A stretch of DNA of 64,000 bases from Shewanella halotolerans (lineage in GTDB: Bacteria > Pseudomonadota > Gammaproteobacteria > Enterobacterales > Shewanellaceae): NCBI RefSeq assembly GCF_019457535.1, contig NZ_CP080417.1:4154001-4218000 (forward strand). The letters run 5' to 3'. A model generated the notes under the pieces. That model was not told the origin of the DNA. It worked only from the letters and a program-made list of their open reading frames with translations, and did not search any database. The position numbers and the translations under genes were made by a program. This document shows, one piece after another, positions 1 to 13,426 of the stretch; the stretch's first letter is position 1; every line of letters begins with the position of its first letter.

Positions 1-2716
<2,716 letters not shown>

Positions 2717-2898
2717 ATACAACCCAAATGAGTTTCATCTGAGTCGCATCGCAACTAACGGTTTCTACTTTCGCCAAAAGAATACTCAAGTCACTTGATT
2801 AAAGTGTGTTTTGAGAACTCAATTATTTTTCGCGCTAATGCTACAAACAGCGATAAATCGCCATCCCTTTCACATTAACACTATCAGCTTTCCAAATT

Positions 2899-2909
2899 TT
2901 TAAAGAGCG
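2899..2909 (-). promoter_or_regulatory. Spacer boxA antitermination element
   Basis: On the minus strand the spacer before 23S reads CCGCTCTTTAAAAATTTG, matching the boxA-like core GCTCTTTA that loads Nus factors on rRNA transcripts. A second copy lies in the leader before 16S. Function is inferred from the motif and its place. Confidence 0.6.
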
Positions 2910-2989
2910 GGCTTAAAAAAGCCAAAGATAAATTCTGCATTTATCTTTGGCATCTCTAACCATAACTGCATGCTCTCTTCAAGAGCAAA

Positions 2990-3065
2990 TGGTGGAGCTA
3001 TGCGGGATCGAACCGCAGACCTCCTGCGTGCAAGGCAGGCGCTCTCCCAGCTGAGCTATAGCCCC
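2990..3065 (-). tRNA. tRNA-Ala (anticodon TGC)
   Basis: A 76-base cloverleaf on the minus strand starting GGGGCTATAGCTCAGC and ending with an encoded CCA (CTCCACCA). The anticodon loop contains TGC. It is the second tRNA of the 16S–23S spacer. Confidence 0.97.
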
Positions 3066-3179
3066 ATTACATGCAGCGAACAAAGTATACCATTGCCAAT
3101 TCGAGTTGAAACAAGGCATGTATTGAGGACGTTTAGCCTGCTAAACGACAAAATACATAACGCAGTATCAACGAAGAAT

Positions 3180-3256
<77 letters not shown>

Positions 3257-3411
3257 ATTTATACTTGTTTCTTTGCTCCATCGCGTTGTTGTTTTTCATT
3301 ACTCACTCAGTCATGTAGTTATCTACATTCTTTCGTTCGCAACTCAAACGCCTAGCGCTGAAACAAATTAACAGCGTCTAAATAGACGTGTATATCTTTG
3401 CTCTATCTTCT

Positions 3412-3436
3412 ATCAAGTAATCTGTGTGAACACTCA
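3412..3436 (-). other. 3' strand of the 16S precursor processing stem
   Basis: These 25 bases just after the 16S 3' end are complementary to 5191–5215 in the leader, with one G–U pair. In the transcript the two would form the long stem that brings the ends of 16S together for RNase III cleavage. The pairing is seen in sequence; the processing role is known for rRNA operons. Confidence 0.8.
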
Positions 3437-3461
3437 ACAAATATCAATTCAATCGTATAGG

Positions 3462-5004
<1,543 letters not shown>

Positions 5005-5190
5005 AAAGTTTTTTTGCCCCACTCTTTATTCAAAAGGAAGCGACTCAATGAATTCTGATTCATCACTTAGACTCGGAAGAATCTAAGGATGTTTGTACAT
5101 ATTGCTATGAACACTCACTATCTCTAGTGAAACTAGATTTAGTAAATCATGCATTGAGATTTAAATCGTTTTCGATTAACTCAATACCTG

Positions 5191-5215
5191 TGAGTGTCCA
5201 CACAGATTACTTGAT
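5191..5215 (-). other. 5' strand of the 16S precursor processing stem
   Basis: Leader segment complementary to 3412–3436, forming the predicted RNase III stem around 16S. See the entry at 3412. Confidence 0.8.
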
Positions 5216-5218
5216 AAA

Positions 5219-5230
5219 TTGTTAAAGAGC
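5219..5230 (-). promoter_or_regulatory. Leader boxA antitermination element
   Basis: The minus strand reads GCTCTTTAACAA directly before the processing stem. It resembles the leader boxA of rRNA operons that allows transcription past Rho sites. Confidence 0.65.
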
Positions 5231-5271
5231 GTTAGCACATCCCGGTGATTCCCGAGTGGCTAGGGCTGCGT

Positions 5272-5299
5272 ATTCTACGCAATCCCTTGTTCGCGTCAA
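5272..5299 (-). promoter_or_regulatory. rRNA operon promoter P2
   Basis: The minus strand has a −35 TTGACG (5294–5299) and a −10 TAGAAT (5272–5277) with a 16-base spacer, followed by a G/C-rich stretch ACGCAGCCC. The short spacer and G/C-rich discriminator are typical of stringently controlled rRNA promoters. Confidence 0.8.
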
Positions 5300-5413
5300 G
5301 CAGTTTTTGCAAACTTTTTGAGGCTTCACTTTTCAGTGACTGACCATCTTATTGCCTTAGCTACCAAGTGTTTCGACGCTGCGTTGTCTGCTTTGCCGTG
5401 TCAGTGGATGCGC

Positions 5414-5480
5414 ATTATAGGCAGTTCTGATTTGGGCGCAAGTGGTTTTTTAAGAAAAATCAGACTTTTTTCGATCTTTT
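5414..5480 (-). promoter_or_regulatory. rRNA operon promoter P1 with UP-like A/T tract
   Basis: The minus strand has −35 TTGCGC (5436–5441) and a perfect −10 TATAAT (5414–5419) with a 16-base spacer. An A/T-rich stretch at about 5443–5480 lies directly upstream, where an UP element would bind the alpha subunit. It is about 140 bases upstream of P2. The rest of the 5005–5710 gap holds the leader and the secA terminator; an open frame at 5318–5596 is a chance frame across these promoters. Confidence 0.75.
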
Positions 5481-5579
5481 TAGATAGTCACATCATACGC
5501 ACTATTTACCCCCAAAGTTATCCACAAATATTGGCATTTAGGCCAATTTTATGCCTGCTGGTCATGGAAACTCGGGGAT

Positions 5580-5607
5580 CAAAAAAGCCATCCTAAGGAT
5601 GGCTTTA
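5580..5607 (-). terminator. Intrinsic terminator after secA
   Basis: On the minus strand an 8-bp stem AGCCATCC/GGATGGCT with a TTA loop is followed by a run of six T. It lies about 105 bases past the secA stop. Confidence 0.85.
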
Positions 5608-5710
5608 TATTATGTTTGGCTAAATCAGCCCACTTACTAAGTTATAGCTTAGCTAATGTTTTTGTTTAACTAATGCTGTTGCTTAACTAATGCTTTTACT
5701 TAACTTAGTC

Positions 5711-8434
5711 TTAGCTCAACTTGCCGTGGCACTGCTTATACTTACGTCCCGAACCACAAGGACAAGGATCGTTACGGCCAACCTTCTCCCCCTCACGAAC
5801 CACAGGCTGAGTCGCGGCCAAGGCTTGTGCCTCTTCTGCACCCACGAGGGCTTCGGCTTCGGCGTGCTGATAATCGCGGCGCACCTTAGCTTCTTCCTGG
5901 CGACGACGCTCTTCCATCTCTTCGACATCAGACTGAGCCTGAACCTGTACCTTAGAGAGAATACTGATCACGTCATGCTTTAAAGATTCCAACATCTGCT
6001 GGAACAGCTCGAAGGACTCACGCTTATACTCTTGCTTAGGATTCTTCTGTGCATAGCCACGTAGGTGGATACCCTGACGCAGATGATCCATCGCCGCCAG
6101 ATGCTCCTTCCACAGGCCATCCAGGGTCTGCAGCATTACGGCCTTCTCGAATTGACGTAGCACCTGGGCACCGACCATCTCTTCTTTAGCCTTATAAGCC
6201 TTCACCCAGATCTCGACGATACGCTCACGCAGCGTCTCTTCGTGCAGGTCGTCTTCCTTATCCAACCACTCTTGGACTGGCATTCTTAGCGCGTACTCTT
6301 GCTCGAGCCGCGTCTCTAGGCCGGCGATGTCCCACAACTCTTCCACCGATTGCGGTGGAATGTACTGATCGATAAGACCATTAACCACATCGGCCTGGAT
6401 ATTAACGATAGTGTCTTGAATACTTTCGGCATCCATCAACTCGTTACGCTGAGCATATACTACCTGACGTTGGTCGTTGGCCACGTCATCGAACTCAAGC
6501 AGTTGCTTACGGATATCGAAGTTACGTGCCTCAACCTTACGCTGGGCATTTTCAATCGCGCGAGACACCCATGGATGCTCAATCGCTTCACCTTTCTCCA
6601 TGCCAAGCTTCTTCATCATAGATGAGACACGCTCAGAGGCGAAGATACGCATCAAGCTATCTTCCATCGACAGATAGAAGCGTGATGAACCTGCATCACC
6701 CTGACGACCCGAACGGCCACGTAGCTGGTTATCGATACGACGCGACTCATGACGCTCGGTACCTAGAATATGCAGACCACCGGCGGCAACCACTTCGTCG
6801 TGGCGCACCTGCCAATCGGCCTTGATTTTGGCTTTCTGCTCGGCAGTTGGATTCTCGAGGGCATCGATCTCCATGTTCCAGTTACCGCCTAACACGATAT
6901 CGGTACCACGACCGGCCATGTTAGTTGCGATGGTCACCGCACCACTGCGACCCGCCTGGGCAACGATCTCGGCTTCACGCTCGTGGAACTTAGCGTTAAG
7001 TACCTCGTGAGGGATCTTAGCCTTCTTGAGCATGCTATGGAGCAACTCAGATTGTTCGATAGAGACTGTACCCACCAATACAGGTTGGCCTCGATCACGA
7101 CAATCTATGATGTCTTTGATGATGGCATCGTACTTCTCTTCCGCCGTCAGATAGACCAGATCCGCGTGGTCCTTACGAACCATAGGACGGTTGGTCGGGA
7201 TAACTACGGTATCCAGTCCATAGATGTGCTGGAATTCGAACGCTTCGGTATCGGCAGTACCTGTCATACCGGCCAGCTTTTCATACTGACGGAAGAAGTT
7301 CTGGAAGGTGATAGACGCCAGCGTCTGGTTTTCATTTTGAATATGAACCCCTTCTTTGGCTTCTACCGCCTGGTGCAGACCTTCCGACCAGCGACGACCC
7401 GGCATGGTACGACCCGTATGCTCATCGACGATGATCACTTCGTTGTCCTGTACTATGTAGTCGACATCTTTTTCAAACAGGGTATGAGCGCGTAGCGCCG
7501 CGTTGACATGATGCAGCAGTGAGATATTAGCCGCAGAATAGAGCGAATCACCTTCGGCCAACATGCCACGTTCGGTCAACAGGACTTCTACCTTCTCCTG
7601 ACCACGCTCCGTCATATGAACCTGCTTGGCCTTCTCATCGATAGAGTAATCGCCATCGCCGATCTCTTCCTCGGTATCTTCCTTGTCCTGACGGATAAGG
7701 TGAGGGATCAGGGTGTTGATCTTGATATAAAGCTCAGAGCTGTCTTCTGCGGCGCCCGAGATGATCAGTGGCGTACGCGCCTCATCGATCAGAATCGAGT
7801 CGACCTCATCGATCAGTGCATAATGCAGCGGGCGCTGCACGCGCTCGTTTGGCGAGAATGCCATGTTGTCGCGCAGGTAATCGAAACCAAATTCGTTGTT
7901 GGTACCATAGGTAATGTCAGACGCGTAGGCCATCTTCTTCTCGGCCTGACCCATACCGGCGATGTTCACGCCGACTGTCATACCCAGGAATTCAAATAGA
8001 GGGCGGTTATTTTCCGCGTCGCGACGGGCAAGGTAGTCGTTCACTGTGATCACGTGAACCCCTTTGCCGGTCAAGGCATTCAAATAGGCAGGGAGAGTTG
8101 CGGTCAGCGTCTTACCTTCACCGGTACGCATCTCGGCGATACGGTTACTGTCCAGTACCATACCACCCAGTAGCTGCACGTCGAAGTGACGCATCTCAAA
8201 CACACGCTTAGAGGCTTCGCGCACTACGGCAAAGGCTTCCGGCATGACGTCGTCCAGCGTCTGGCCCGATTCCAATCGCTCCTTAAACTCGGCCGTCTTG
8301 GCCTTGAGTTCCTCGTCGGACAACTTCTCAAAATCCGCTTCGAGGGCATTAATCTTTGTGACAATCTTACCGAGAGTTTTTAGGGTGCGATCGTTACGAC
8401 TACCAAATATTTTTGTCAGTAATTTACCAAACAT
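5711..8434 (-). CDS. secA: Protein translocase ATPase SecA
   Basis: SecA is the cytoplasmic motor that uses ATP to push unfolded preproteins through SecYEG. The first Walker motif GEGKT is at residues 105–109, and the DEVD box with DEARTPLIISG is near residue 210. The helicase-like second nucleotide-binding fold and the C-terminal zinc/SecB-binding tail (CPCGSGRKYKQCH) are intact. I chose the ATG at 8434 (MFGKLLTKIFGSRND, matching family N-termini) over a GTG nine bases upstream, giving 907 residues, the normal length. Upstream there is a peptidase gene rather than the SecM arrest peptide of E. coli. The gene ends at its own terminator (5580–5607). Confidence 0.98.
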   Translation of the reverse strand: MFGKLLTKIFGSRNDRTLKTLGKIVTKINALEADFEKLSDEELKAKTAEFKERLESGQTLDDVMPEAFAVVREASKRVFEMRHFDVQLLGGMVLDSNRIAEMRTGEGKTLTATLPAYLNALTGKGVHVITVNDYLARRDAENNRPLFEFLGMTVGVNIAGMGQAEKKMAYASDITYGTNNEFGFDYLRDNMAFSPNERVQRPLHYALIDEVDSILIDEARTPLIISGAAEDSSELYIKINTLIPHLIRQDKEDTEEEIGDGDYSIDEKAKQVHMTERGQEKVEVLLTERGMLAEGDSLYSAANISLLHHVNAALRAHTLFEKDVDYIVQDNEVIIVDEHTGRTMPGRRWSEGLHQAVEAKEGVHIQNENQTLASITFQNFFRQYEKLAGMTGTADTEAFEFQHIYGLDTVVIPTNRPMVRKDHADLVYLTAEEKYDAIIKDIIDCRDRGQPVLVGTVSIEQSELLHSMLKKAKIPHEVLNAKFHEREAEIVAQAGRSGAVTIATNMAGRGTDIVLGGNWNMEIDALENPTAEQKAKIKADWQVRHDEVVAAGGLHILGTERHESRRIDNQLRGRSGRQGDAGSSRFYLSMEDSLMRIFASERVSSMMKKLGMEKGEAIEHPWVSRAIENAQRKVEARNFDIRKQLLEFDDVANDQRQVVYAQRNELMDAESIQDTIVNIQADVVNGLIDQYIPPQSVEELWDIAGLETRLEQEYALRMPVQEWLDKEDDLHEETLRERIVEIWVKAYKAKEEMVGAQVLRQFEKAVMLQTLDGLWKEHLAAMDHLRQGIHLRGYAQKNPKQEYKRESFELFQQMLESLKHDVISILSKVQVQAQSDVEEMEERRRQEEAKVRRDYQHAEAEALVGAEEAQALAATQPVVREGEKVGRNDPCPCGSGRKYKQCHGKLS

Positions 8435-8492
8435 CTGAACCACTTTTATGTTGTTGGCTAAGTCCCTGTCGAGTCTAAAAGCCTATTTTAGT

Positions 8493-9392
8493 TTAACCTG
8501 CCTTGCGGTAGACATACTTCTTAGGATCTATCTGCTGTCCACCACGCAACACTTCATAATGCACATGGGGACCGGTCGAACGACCCGTACTCCCCATTTT
8601 GGCAATACTTTCGCCTTTTGCGACCACATCACCTACAGCTACTGACAAAGACTTATTGTGTCCATAGCGAGTTCGCAGACCATTGCCATGATCTATCTCG
8701 ACCAACTCACCATAACCAAACATATTGCCTGCCCATGTTACGACGCCGCCCGCGGTGGCGACAACATCGGCTCCCTCTTTGCCAGCAAAGTCTATGCCTT
8801 TGTGCATGGTTCTGCGGCCGTTAAAGGGATCATTGCGTAAACCGTAGGGCGAAGACAACCAACCTTTCTGGATGGGACGCCCTGAGATATAACGTTCTTC
8901 ATCTATATGGAGATTAGATGTCACCGTTTCAAGTAGTGATAATTGAACATTATTGTTATCTATTCGTGACACTAGCCTATCCATGTCCTGGATAAGCTGA
9001 TCGAGTTCGATGTTGCTGCCCAGCTCGCTCAGGCCGCCAACACCGACTTCAGAAGAGAAATCGAATTGATCTTCGAGTTTGTAATCTTTTGCAACTTGCT
9101 GGCCCAGGGCCTCGAGACGTGCAAGCTTGGCCTGCATCTTAGCCACGTGGGTAACCAAGATCGCCAATTGCGATTCGGTCGCGCCTTTAAGTTCGATAAG
9201 CTCGTTTTTCTGCTCTTCACGAGCAACACGTTCGTTATCGACGCTGGCCTGCTGCTGCTGAATTTGTTTGGCGTTATGCTGATATAAGCCAGTGCCTGCG
9301 GCAATAAGCAAAACCGGTAATAATAGCCAACGCTTACCCGGCTGCCAGCGCGTCGCACCATTCCGACCTTGAATAAAAACTGTTACACTCAT
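8493..9392 (-). CDS. Membrane-anchored M23 family metallopeptidase
   Basis: Probable periplasmic murein endopeptidase or divisome regulator. After a short cytoplasmic start there is one membrane segment (about residues 20–36), then a coiled-coil-like stretch rich in Q/E/K, and a C-terminal LytM/M23 domain. Its zinc-binding elements are visible: H..D in HKGIDFAG and the HVHYE motif. I chose ATG 9392 (start MSVTVFIQGRNG), because the longer frame from 9449 would overlap dciA and lacks a better ribosome site. The gene lies 58 bases upstream of secA and may be cotranscribed with it. It occupies the position of secM in enterics but shares nothing with it. Confidence 0.88.
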   Translation of the reverse strand: MSVTVFIQGRNGATRWQPGKRWLLLPVLLIAAGTGLYQHNAKQIQQQQASVDNERVAREEQKNELIELKGATESQLAILVTHVAKMQAKLARLEALGQQVAKDYKLEDQFDFSSEVGVGGLSELGSNIELDQLIQDMDRLVSRIDNNNVQLSLLETVTSNLHIDEERYISGRPIQKGWLSSPYGLRNDPFNGRRTMHKGIDFAGKEGADVVATAGGVVTWAGNMFGYGELVEIDHGNGLRTRYGHNKSLSVAVGDVVAKGESIAKMGSTGRSTGPHVHYEVLRGGQQIDPKKYVYRKAG

Positions 9393-9419
9393 AGCCTCAT
9401 TAAGCCATTTTATTATGTT

Positions 9420-9875
9420 ATGAAAAAGCCCCCGCAGGACCTCAGTCAATTACTGCTTCAGCAGGGTCAATTGCCCTCTATCGCCGAAAAAGCAGAACTA
9501 CTGCTTCACCTGGATCACTATGTTAAACAGGTGATCACCGGTCCTGTCTCGGAACAACTAAAAGTTGCCAACTTCCGTCAAGGTGTGCTCGTTATCGAAA
9601 CCAGTACCGCCGCATGGGCCGCGAGAATAAACTTCCAAAAACCCAAACTTTTACAGCAGTTACAAGCCGAAACGCTCCCCATGCTGTCCGCTATCGAGGT
9701 TAAAGTCAACCCAAGCCTGAAAATGTATGAGACAAAATCAAAGCAGGCTCACAACCAGATAAGCGAAACCGCTGCGGCGCATATCGACGCCTTGGCCGAG
9801 CATATAGAAGGTTCCCTAGGCCAAAAACTAAAACGGCTGGCTGCTTTAGCCAGCCGTTCAAGGCAATCCAAATAA
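9420..9875 (+). CDS. dciA: DciA-type replicative helicase loader (DUF721)
   Basis: DciA proteins load or control the DnaB helicase in bacteria without DnaC/DnaI. The 151-residue product has the KH-like DUF721 core (VLVIETSTAAWAARINFQK, then VEVKVNP-like strand) and a basic C-terminal tail. I chose ATG 9420 (MKKPPQDLSQ) because the longer frame from 9369 would overlap the divergent peptidase start at 9392. The two starts are 27 bases apart. The 3' coding end contains the lpxC terminator hairpin of the opposite strand. Confidence 0.85.
   Translation: MKKPPQDLSQLLLQQGQLPSIAEKAELLLHLDHYVKQVITGPVSEQLKVANFRQGVLVIETSTAAWAARINFQKPKLLQQLQAETLPMLSAIEVKVNPSLKMYETKSKQAHNQISETAAAHIDALAEHIEGSLGQKLKRLAALASRSRQSK
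9822..9858 (-). terminator. lpxC (dcw cluster) terminator inside dciA coding sequence
   Basis: A perfect 11-bp stem AACGGCTGGCT (9832–9842) / AGCCAGCCGTT (9848–9858) with a 5-base loop. On the minus strand it is followed by TTTAGTTTTTGG. It starts 20 bases past the lpxC stop and lies wholly inside the last codons of dciA (residues about 138–146). It also reads as a weak hairpin on the plus strand, where no T run follows. Confidence 0.8.
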
Positions 9876-9878
9876 GCG

Positions 9879-10799
9879 TTACGCCAAAACCGCACCGGCT
9901 GGCACGGCGAAACTGACTGGTACCTCTTCTTCTTTCTCGAAGCTTACCAATTCCCAAGCATCTTGCTCGGCTAACAGGGCACGAACCAGCTGATTGTTCA
10001 GCGCGTGGCCTGTCTTGAACGCACGGAATTCACCGACGATAGCGTGACCGGCGACATAGAGATCACCGAACGCATCGAGAATTTTGTGCTTAACAAACTC
10101 GTCCTCATAACGCAGACCATCGGGGTTGAGGACGCGGTATTCATCAAGCACAACGGCATTTTCCATGCTGCCACCTAATGCCAGGTTATTGGCACGCAGA
10201 TATTCGATGTCGCGCATAAACCCAAAGGTTCTGGCGCGGCTGATATCGCGAACGAAGGCAGAAGAGGAAAAATCCATCACCATATGCTGCTGACTTCTGG
10301 CGATCTCAGGGTGATTGAAATCGATCGCGAAATCGACTCGAAAACCCTTGAATGGACGCAGTTCGGCCCACTTATCACCATCTTCGACACGCACAGGGCG
10401 CTTGATTCTTAGATATTTCTTTGCTGCGCTTTGCTCCTGAATGCCGACAGATTGCAACAGGAAGACCCATGGGCTGGCGCTGCCATCCATAATGGGGATC
10501 TCAGGGGCATCGACTTCGATTGTCGCGTTGTCTATGCCTAAACCTGCCAGGGCGGCAAACAGATGCTCAATCGTTGAGATACGAACACCTTCGTCATTCA
10601 CAAGCGCCGTACACATGGTCGTCTCACGCACTTGATCCGCCTTGGCGGCAATGGCCACGCTTGGCGTCAAGTCGGTACGAACCAACACGATCCCTGTATT
10701 AACTGGCGCGGGTTTGATCGTCAAAGTCACCTTGTTACCGGAATGCAATCCGACACCGGTGGTCTTAACCATTTCTTTAACAGTTCTTTGAAAAATCAT
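9879..10799 (-). CDS. lpxC: UDP-3-O-acyl-N-acetylglucosamine deacetylase LpxC
   Basis: Zinc-dependent deacetylase that makes the committed step of lipid A synthesis in the cytoplasm. It has 306 residues, the usual length. Zinc ligands H79 (in TIEHLFAAL), H238 and D242 (in HKILDAFGD) sit at the same numbers as in E. coli, and the catalytic GH (VAGHAI) follows. It is the last gene of the dcw cluster, 178 bases after ftsZ. The gap contains a small hairpin (CGACGA/TCGTCG at 10916–10930) and an AT-rich stretch before the start, so a separate promoter is possible. Only 3 bases separate its stop from that of dciA. Confidence 0.98.
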   Translation of the reverse strand: MIFQRTVKEMVKTTGVGLHSGNKVTLTIKPAPVNTGIVLVRTDLTPSVAIAAKADQVRETTMCTALVNDEGVRISTIEHLFAALAGLGIDNATIEVDAPEIPIMDGSASPWVFLLQSVGIQEQSAAKKYLRIKRPVRVEDGDKWAELRPFKGFRVDFAIDFNHPEIARSQQHMVMDFSSSAFVRDISRARTFGFMRDIEYLRANNLALGGSMENAVVLDEYRVLNPDGLRYEDEFVKHKILDAFGDLYVAGHAIVGEFRAFKTGHALNNQLVRALLAEQDAWELVSFEKEEEVPVSFAVPAGAVLA

Positions 10800-10977
10800 T
10801 TAGTTACCCGTTATATCACAACCAAAAAGCGTTTATTTCTGCACAGCAAAACGGCGCACAAAGGCGCAGCAGGTCGGACATGCTAGCATATCTTTGCCAA
10901 TTCACCAAAATTTACCGACGAAAATCGTCGTACCACATTCAGGTATATGGCGCCGACTAGCACGCTCCGTCCTGAAA

Positions 10978-12153
10978 CTAGTCAGCTTGCTTACGCAAAA
11001 ATGCCGGTATATCTAAGTAATCAAGGTCACTCTTAGGCGCGGCGGCCGCGGCTGGTTGTGCTACCTGCACAACATTACCCGCCCCCATTGCCTGTGGGAC
11101 AGCTTCTTCCACTGGAAGTTCAATCTTGACCTCAGGTGCTGGCATTGGCTCTGGACGCGGCGCAGGCTTAGAAACCAGTTGAATATCAGGCTTCTTCTCG
11201 GCGCCGATTCCGGTTGCGACGACGGTTACACGCAGCTCGTCGCTCATCTCTGGATCGATAACCGCACCCACAACGACAGTCGCGTTATCTGATGCATAAG
11301 CCTTAACATGGTTACCCACTGTCTCGAACTCTTCGATGCTCATGTCCATACCGGCGGTAATGTTCACCAATACGCCACGGGCACCAGCCAGATCGATATC
11401 TTCCAGCAGCGGGCTGGCCACGGCAGCTTCGGCCGCTTCTTCGGCGCGATCTTCACCGCTGGCGACGCCTGTACCCATCATGGCGTTACCCATCTCAGAC
11501 ATCACAGTCTTAACGTCGGCGAAGTCGACGTTAATCAGACCCGGACGGGTGATCAGCTCGGCAATACCTTGTACCGCACCAAGCAACACGTTGTTAGCCG
11601 CCGCAAACGCATCTAACAGCGAAGTGCCACGGCCTAAAACCTTGAGCAGCTTCTCGTTAGGAATAGTGATCAGCGAGTCCACATGCTTAGCCAGCATCTC
11701 GATGCCTTGGTCGGCATAAGCCATACGCTTCTTGCCTTCGAATGGGAACGGCTTGGTCACCACGGCAACGGTCAGAATCCCCTCTTCACGGGCGATCTCG
11801 GCAACGACAGGGGCTGCACCTGTACCCGTACCACCACCCATACCGGCGGCGATAAAGATCATGTCCGAGCCCTTGATCGCGCTGCGGATATTCTCTCTGT
11901 CTTCTTCGGCCGCCAGACGACCGATCTCTGGGTTGGCGCCGGCGCCAAGACCCTTGGTTACATCGCGTCCCAACTGAATGGTCGTACCCGCGGCCGACTT
12001 GCGCAGCGCCTGGGCATCGGTATTGGTTGCAACGAACTCAACACCCTCGATATTGTGTTTCACCATATGCTCGACGGCGTTACCACCACCGCCACCGACG
12101 CCGATGACCTTGATCACCGCCTCATCGGAATGACTATCCATGATCTCAAACAT
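10978..12153 (-). CDS. ftsZ: Cell division GTPase FtsZ
   Basis: Tubulin-like GTPase that assembles the Z ring at midcell. It has 391 residues. The tubulin signature GGGTGTG is at residues 106–112, and the N-terminal GVGGGGGNA loop at about 18–26. A variable linker rich in P, E and A leads to the conserved C-terminal peptide DYLDIPAFLRKQ that binds FtsA and ZipA. It follows ftsA after 34 bases. Confidence 0.99.
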   Translation of the reverse strand: MFEIMDSHSDEAVIKVIGVGGGGGNAVEHMVKHNIEGVEFVATNTDAQALRKSAAGTTIQLGRDVTKGLGAGANPEIGRLAAEEDRENIRSAIKGSDMIFIAAGMGGGTGTGAAPVVAEIAREEGILTVAVVTKPFPFEGKKRMAYADQGIEMLAKHVDSLITIPNEKLLKVLGRGTSLLDAFAAANNVLLGAVQGIAELITRPGLINVDFADVKTVMSEMGNAMMGTGVASGEDRAEEAAEAAVASPLLEDIDLAGARGVLVNITAGMDMSIEEFETVGNHVKAYASDNATVVVGAVIDPEMSDELRVTVVATGIGAEKKPDIQLVSKPAPRPEPMPAPEVKIELPVEEAVPQAMGAGNVVQVAQPAAAAAPKSDLDYLDIPAFLRKQAD

Positions 12154-12187
12154 GGTCTTTTCTCCGTTTTAGTCTGCGTTATTAACC

Positions 12188-13423
12188 TTAAAACTCACCC
12201 TTAAACCAGCTCTGGACCCGATTCCAAAGACTGGTCACCCCTTGGCGCTCGGGGCGCTCGAACTGTCGCTCGAGCACACGTCTTGCACCATAATGTAACA
12301 ACCCAACACCCGTGGAGTAGATGGGCTGGTTCACATATTCAAATAATCCTTTTACCGGCAACGGCTCGGCCACCCTAACCGGCATGCCGAAGGTCGCCTC
12401 GGCGACATCCACCGCGCCTTCAATCGATGCGGTACCGCCCGTGAGTACGATACCGGCGGCGACCTGATCTTCCAGGCCGCAGTCGCGCAGTTCTTTGCGC
12501 ACCAGCTCGAACAGCTCCTGATATCTTGGCTCGACCACCTCGGCCAGGGTATGGCGCGACATGGTGCGCGATGGACGTCCGCCGACCGATGGCACCTCAA
12601 TGCTATCTTCGCGGCTCACCATGGCGCTTCTGGCGCTGGCGTATTGCACCTTAATCTGCTCAGCATGTGACAGCGGCGTGCGGAAGATCTTGGCGATATC
12701 GCTGGTCACCTGGTTGCCGGCCACAGGTACCACGGCGCAGTGACGCAGGGCGCCATTGGTGTAGATGGTGATATCTGTGGTGCCGCCGCCCATATCCACC
12801 AGGCAGACGCCGAGATCTTTCTCATCATCGGTGAGCACGGCATCAGCCGAGGCGATGGCCGAAAACACCAGGTCATCCACCTTCAGGCCACAACGCTCGA
12901 CACTCTTGGTAATATTCTTGGCCATGTCGTTGGCGCAGGTGACGATATGCACCTTGGCTTCCATACGCATACCCGACATGCCGATTGGGCTGCGGATACC
13001 GTCTTGTACGTCGATGGCATACTCTTGCGGCAAGACGTGCAGAATACGACGTTCTGTCGGGATTTTCACCGAACGCGCGGTATGGATGACGTTGTCTACA
13101 TCTTCCTGCGTCACCTCTTCGTCGTTAATCGACACCATGCCGTTTTCGTTCTGACACTGGATATGCTTGCCCGAGATCCCCAGGTATACCGAGGCTACCT
13201 GACAGTCGGCCATCAACTCGGCCTGATCCAGCGCGCGCTGCACACTACGCACGATAGAGTCGAGATCGTTTACCCCGCCCTTATCCATACCGCGGGAGGG
13301 GTGACTGCCGAGGCCGACCACACTGATCTCACCATCGGGTAGTACCTCACCGATGATCACAGCAACTTTGGACGTTCCTATGTCTAATCCAACGATCAGA
13401 TTTCTATCTTGATTCTTGGTCAT
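12188..13423 (-). CDS. ftsA: Cell division protein FtsA
   Basis: Actin-like ATPase that ties FtsZ filaments to the inner membrane. It has 411 residues, with the N-terminal phosphate loop GLDIGTSKVAVIIGE, the second loop DMGGGTTDITIY, the adenosine motif VLTGGTASIEG and an amphipathic C-terminal membrane-targeting helix (SLWNRVQSWFKGEF). It starts three bases after the ftsQ stop, so translation is probably coupled. Confidence 0.98.
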   Translation of the reverse strand: MTKNQDRNLIVGLDIGTSKVAVIIGEVLPDGEISVVGLGSHPSRGMDKGGVNDLDSIVRSVQRALDQAELMADCQVASVYLGISGKHIQCQNENGMVSINDEEVTQEDVDNVIHTARSVKIPTERRILHVLPQEYAIDVQDGIRSPIGMSGMRMEAKVHIVTCANDMAKNITKSVERCGLKVDDLVFSAIASADAVLTDDEKDLGVCLVDMGGGTTDITIYTNGALRHCAVVPVAGNQVTSDIAKIFRTPLSHAEQIKVQYASARSAMVSREDSIEVPSVGGRPSRTMSRHTLAEVVEPRYQELFELVRKELRDCGLEDQVAAGIVLTGGTASIEGAVDVAEATFGMPVRVAEPLPVKGLFEYVNQPIYSTGVGLLHYGARRVLERQFERPERQGVTSLWNRVQSWFKGEF

Positions 13424-13426
13424 TAA

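Noticed and set aside
5318..5596. A 92-codon frame upstream of the rRNA operon
   Set aside because: It crosses both rRNA promoters and the secA terminator, so it is a chance frame.
8435..8492. SecM-type arrest peptide controlling secA
   Set aside because: The gene upstream is a full M23 peptidase whose end has no arrest-like motif, and the 58-base gap has only a weak hairpin.
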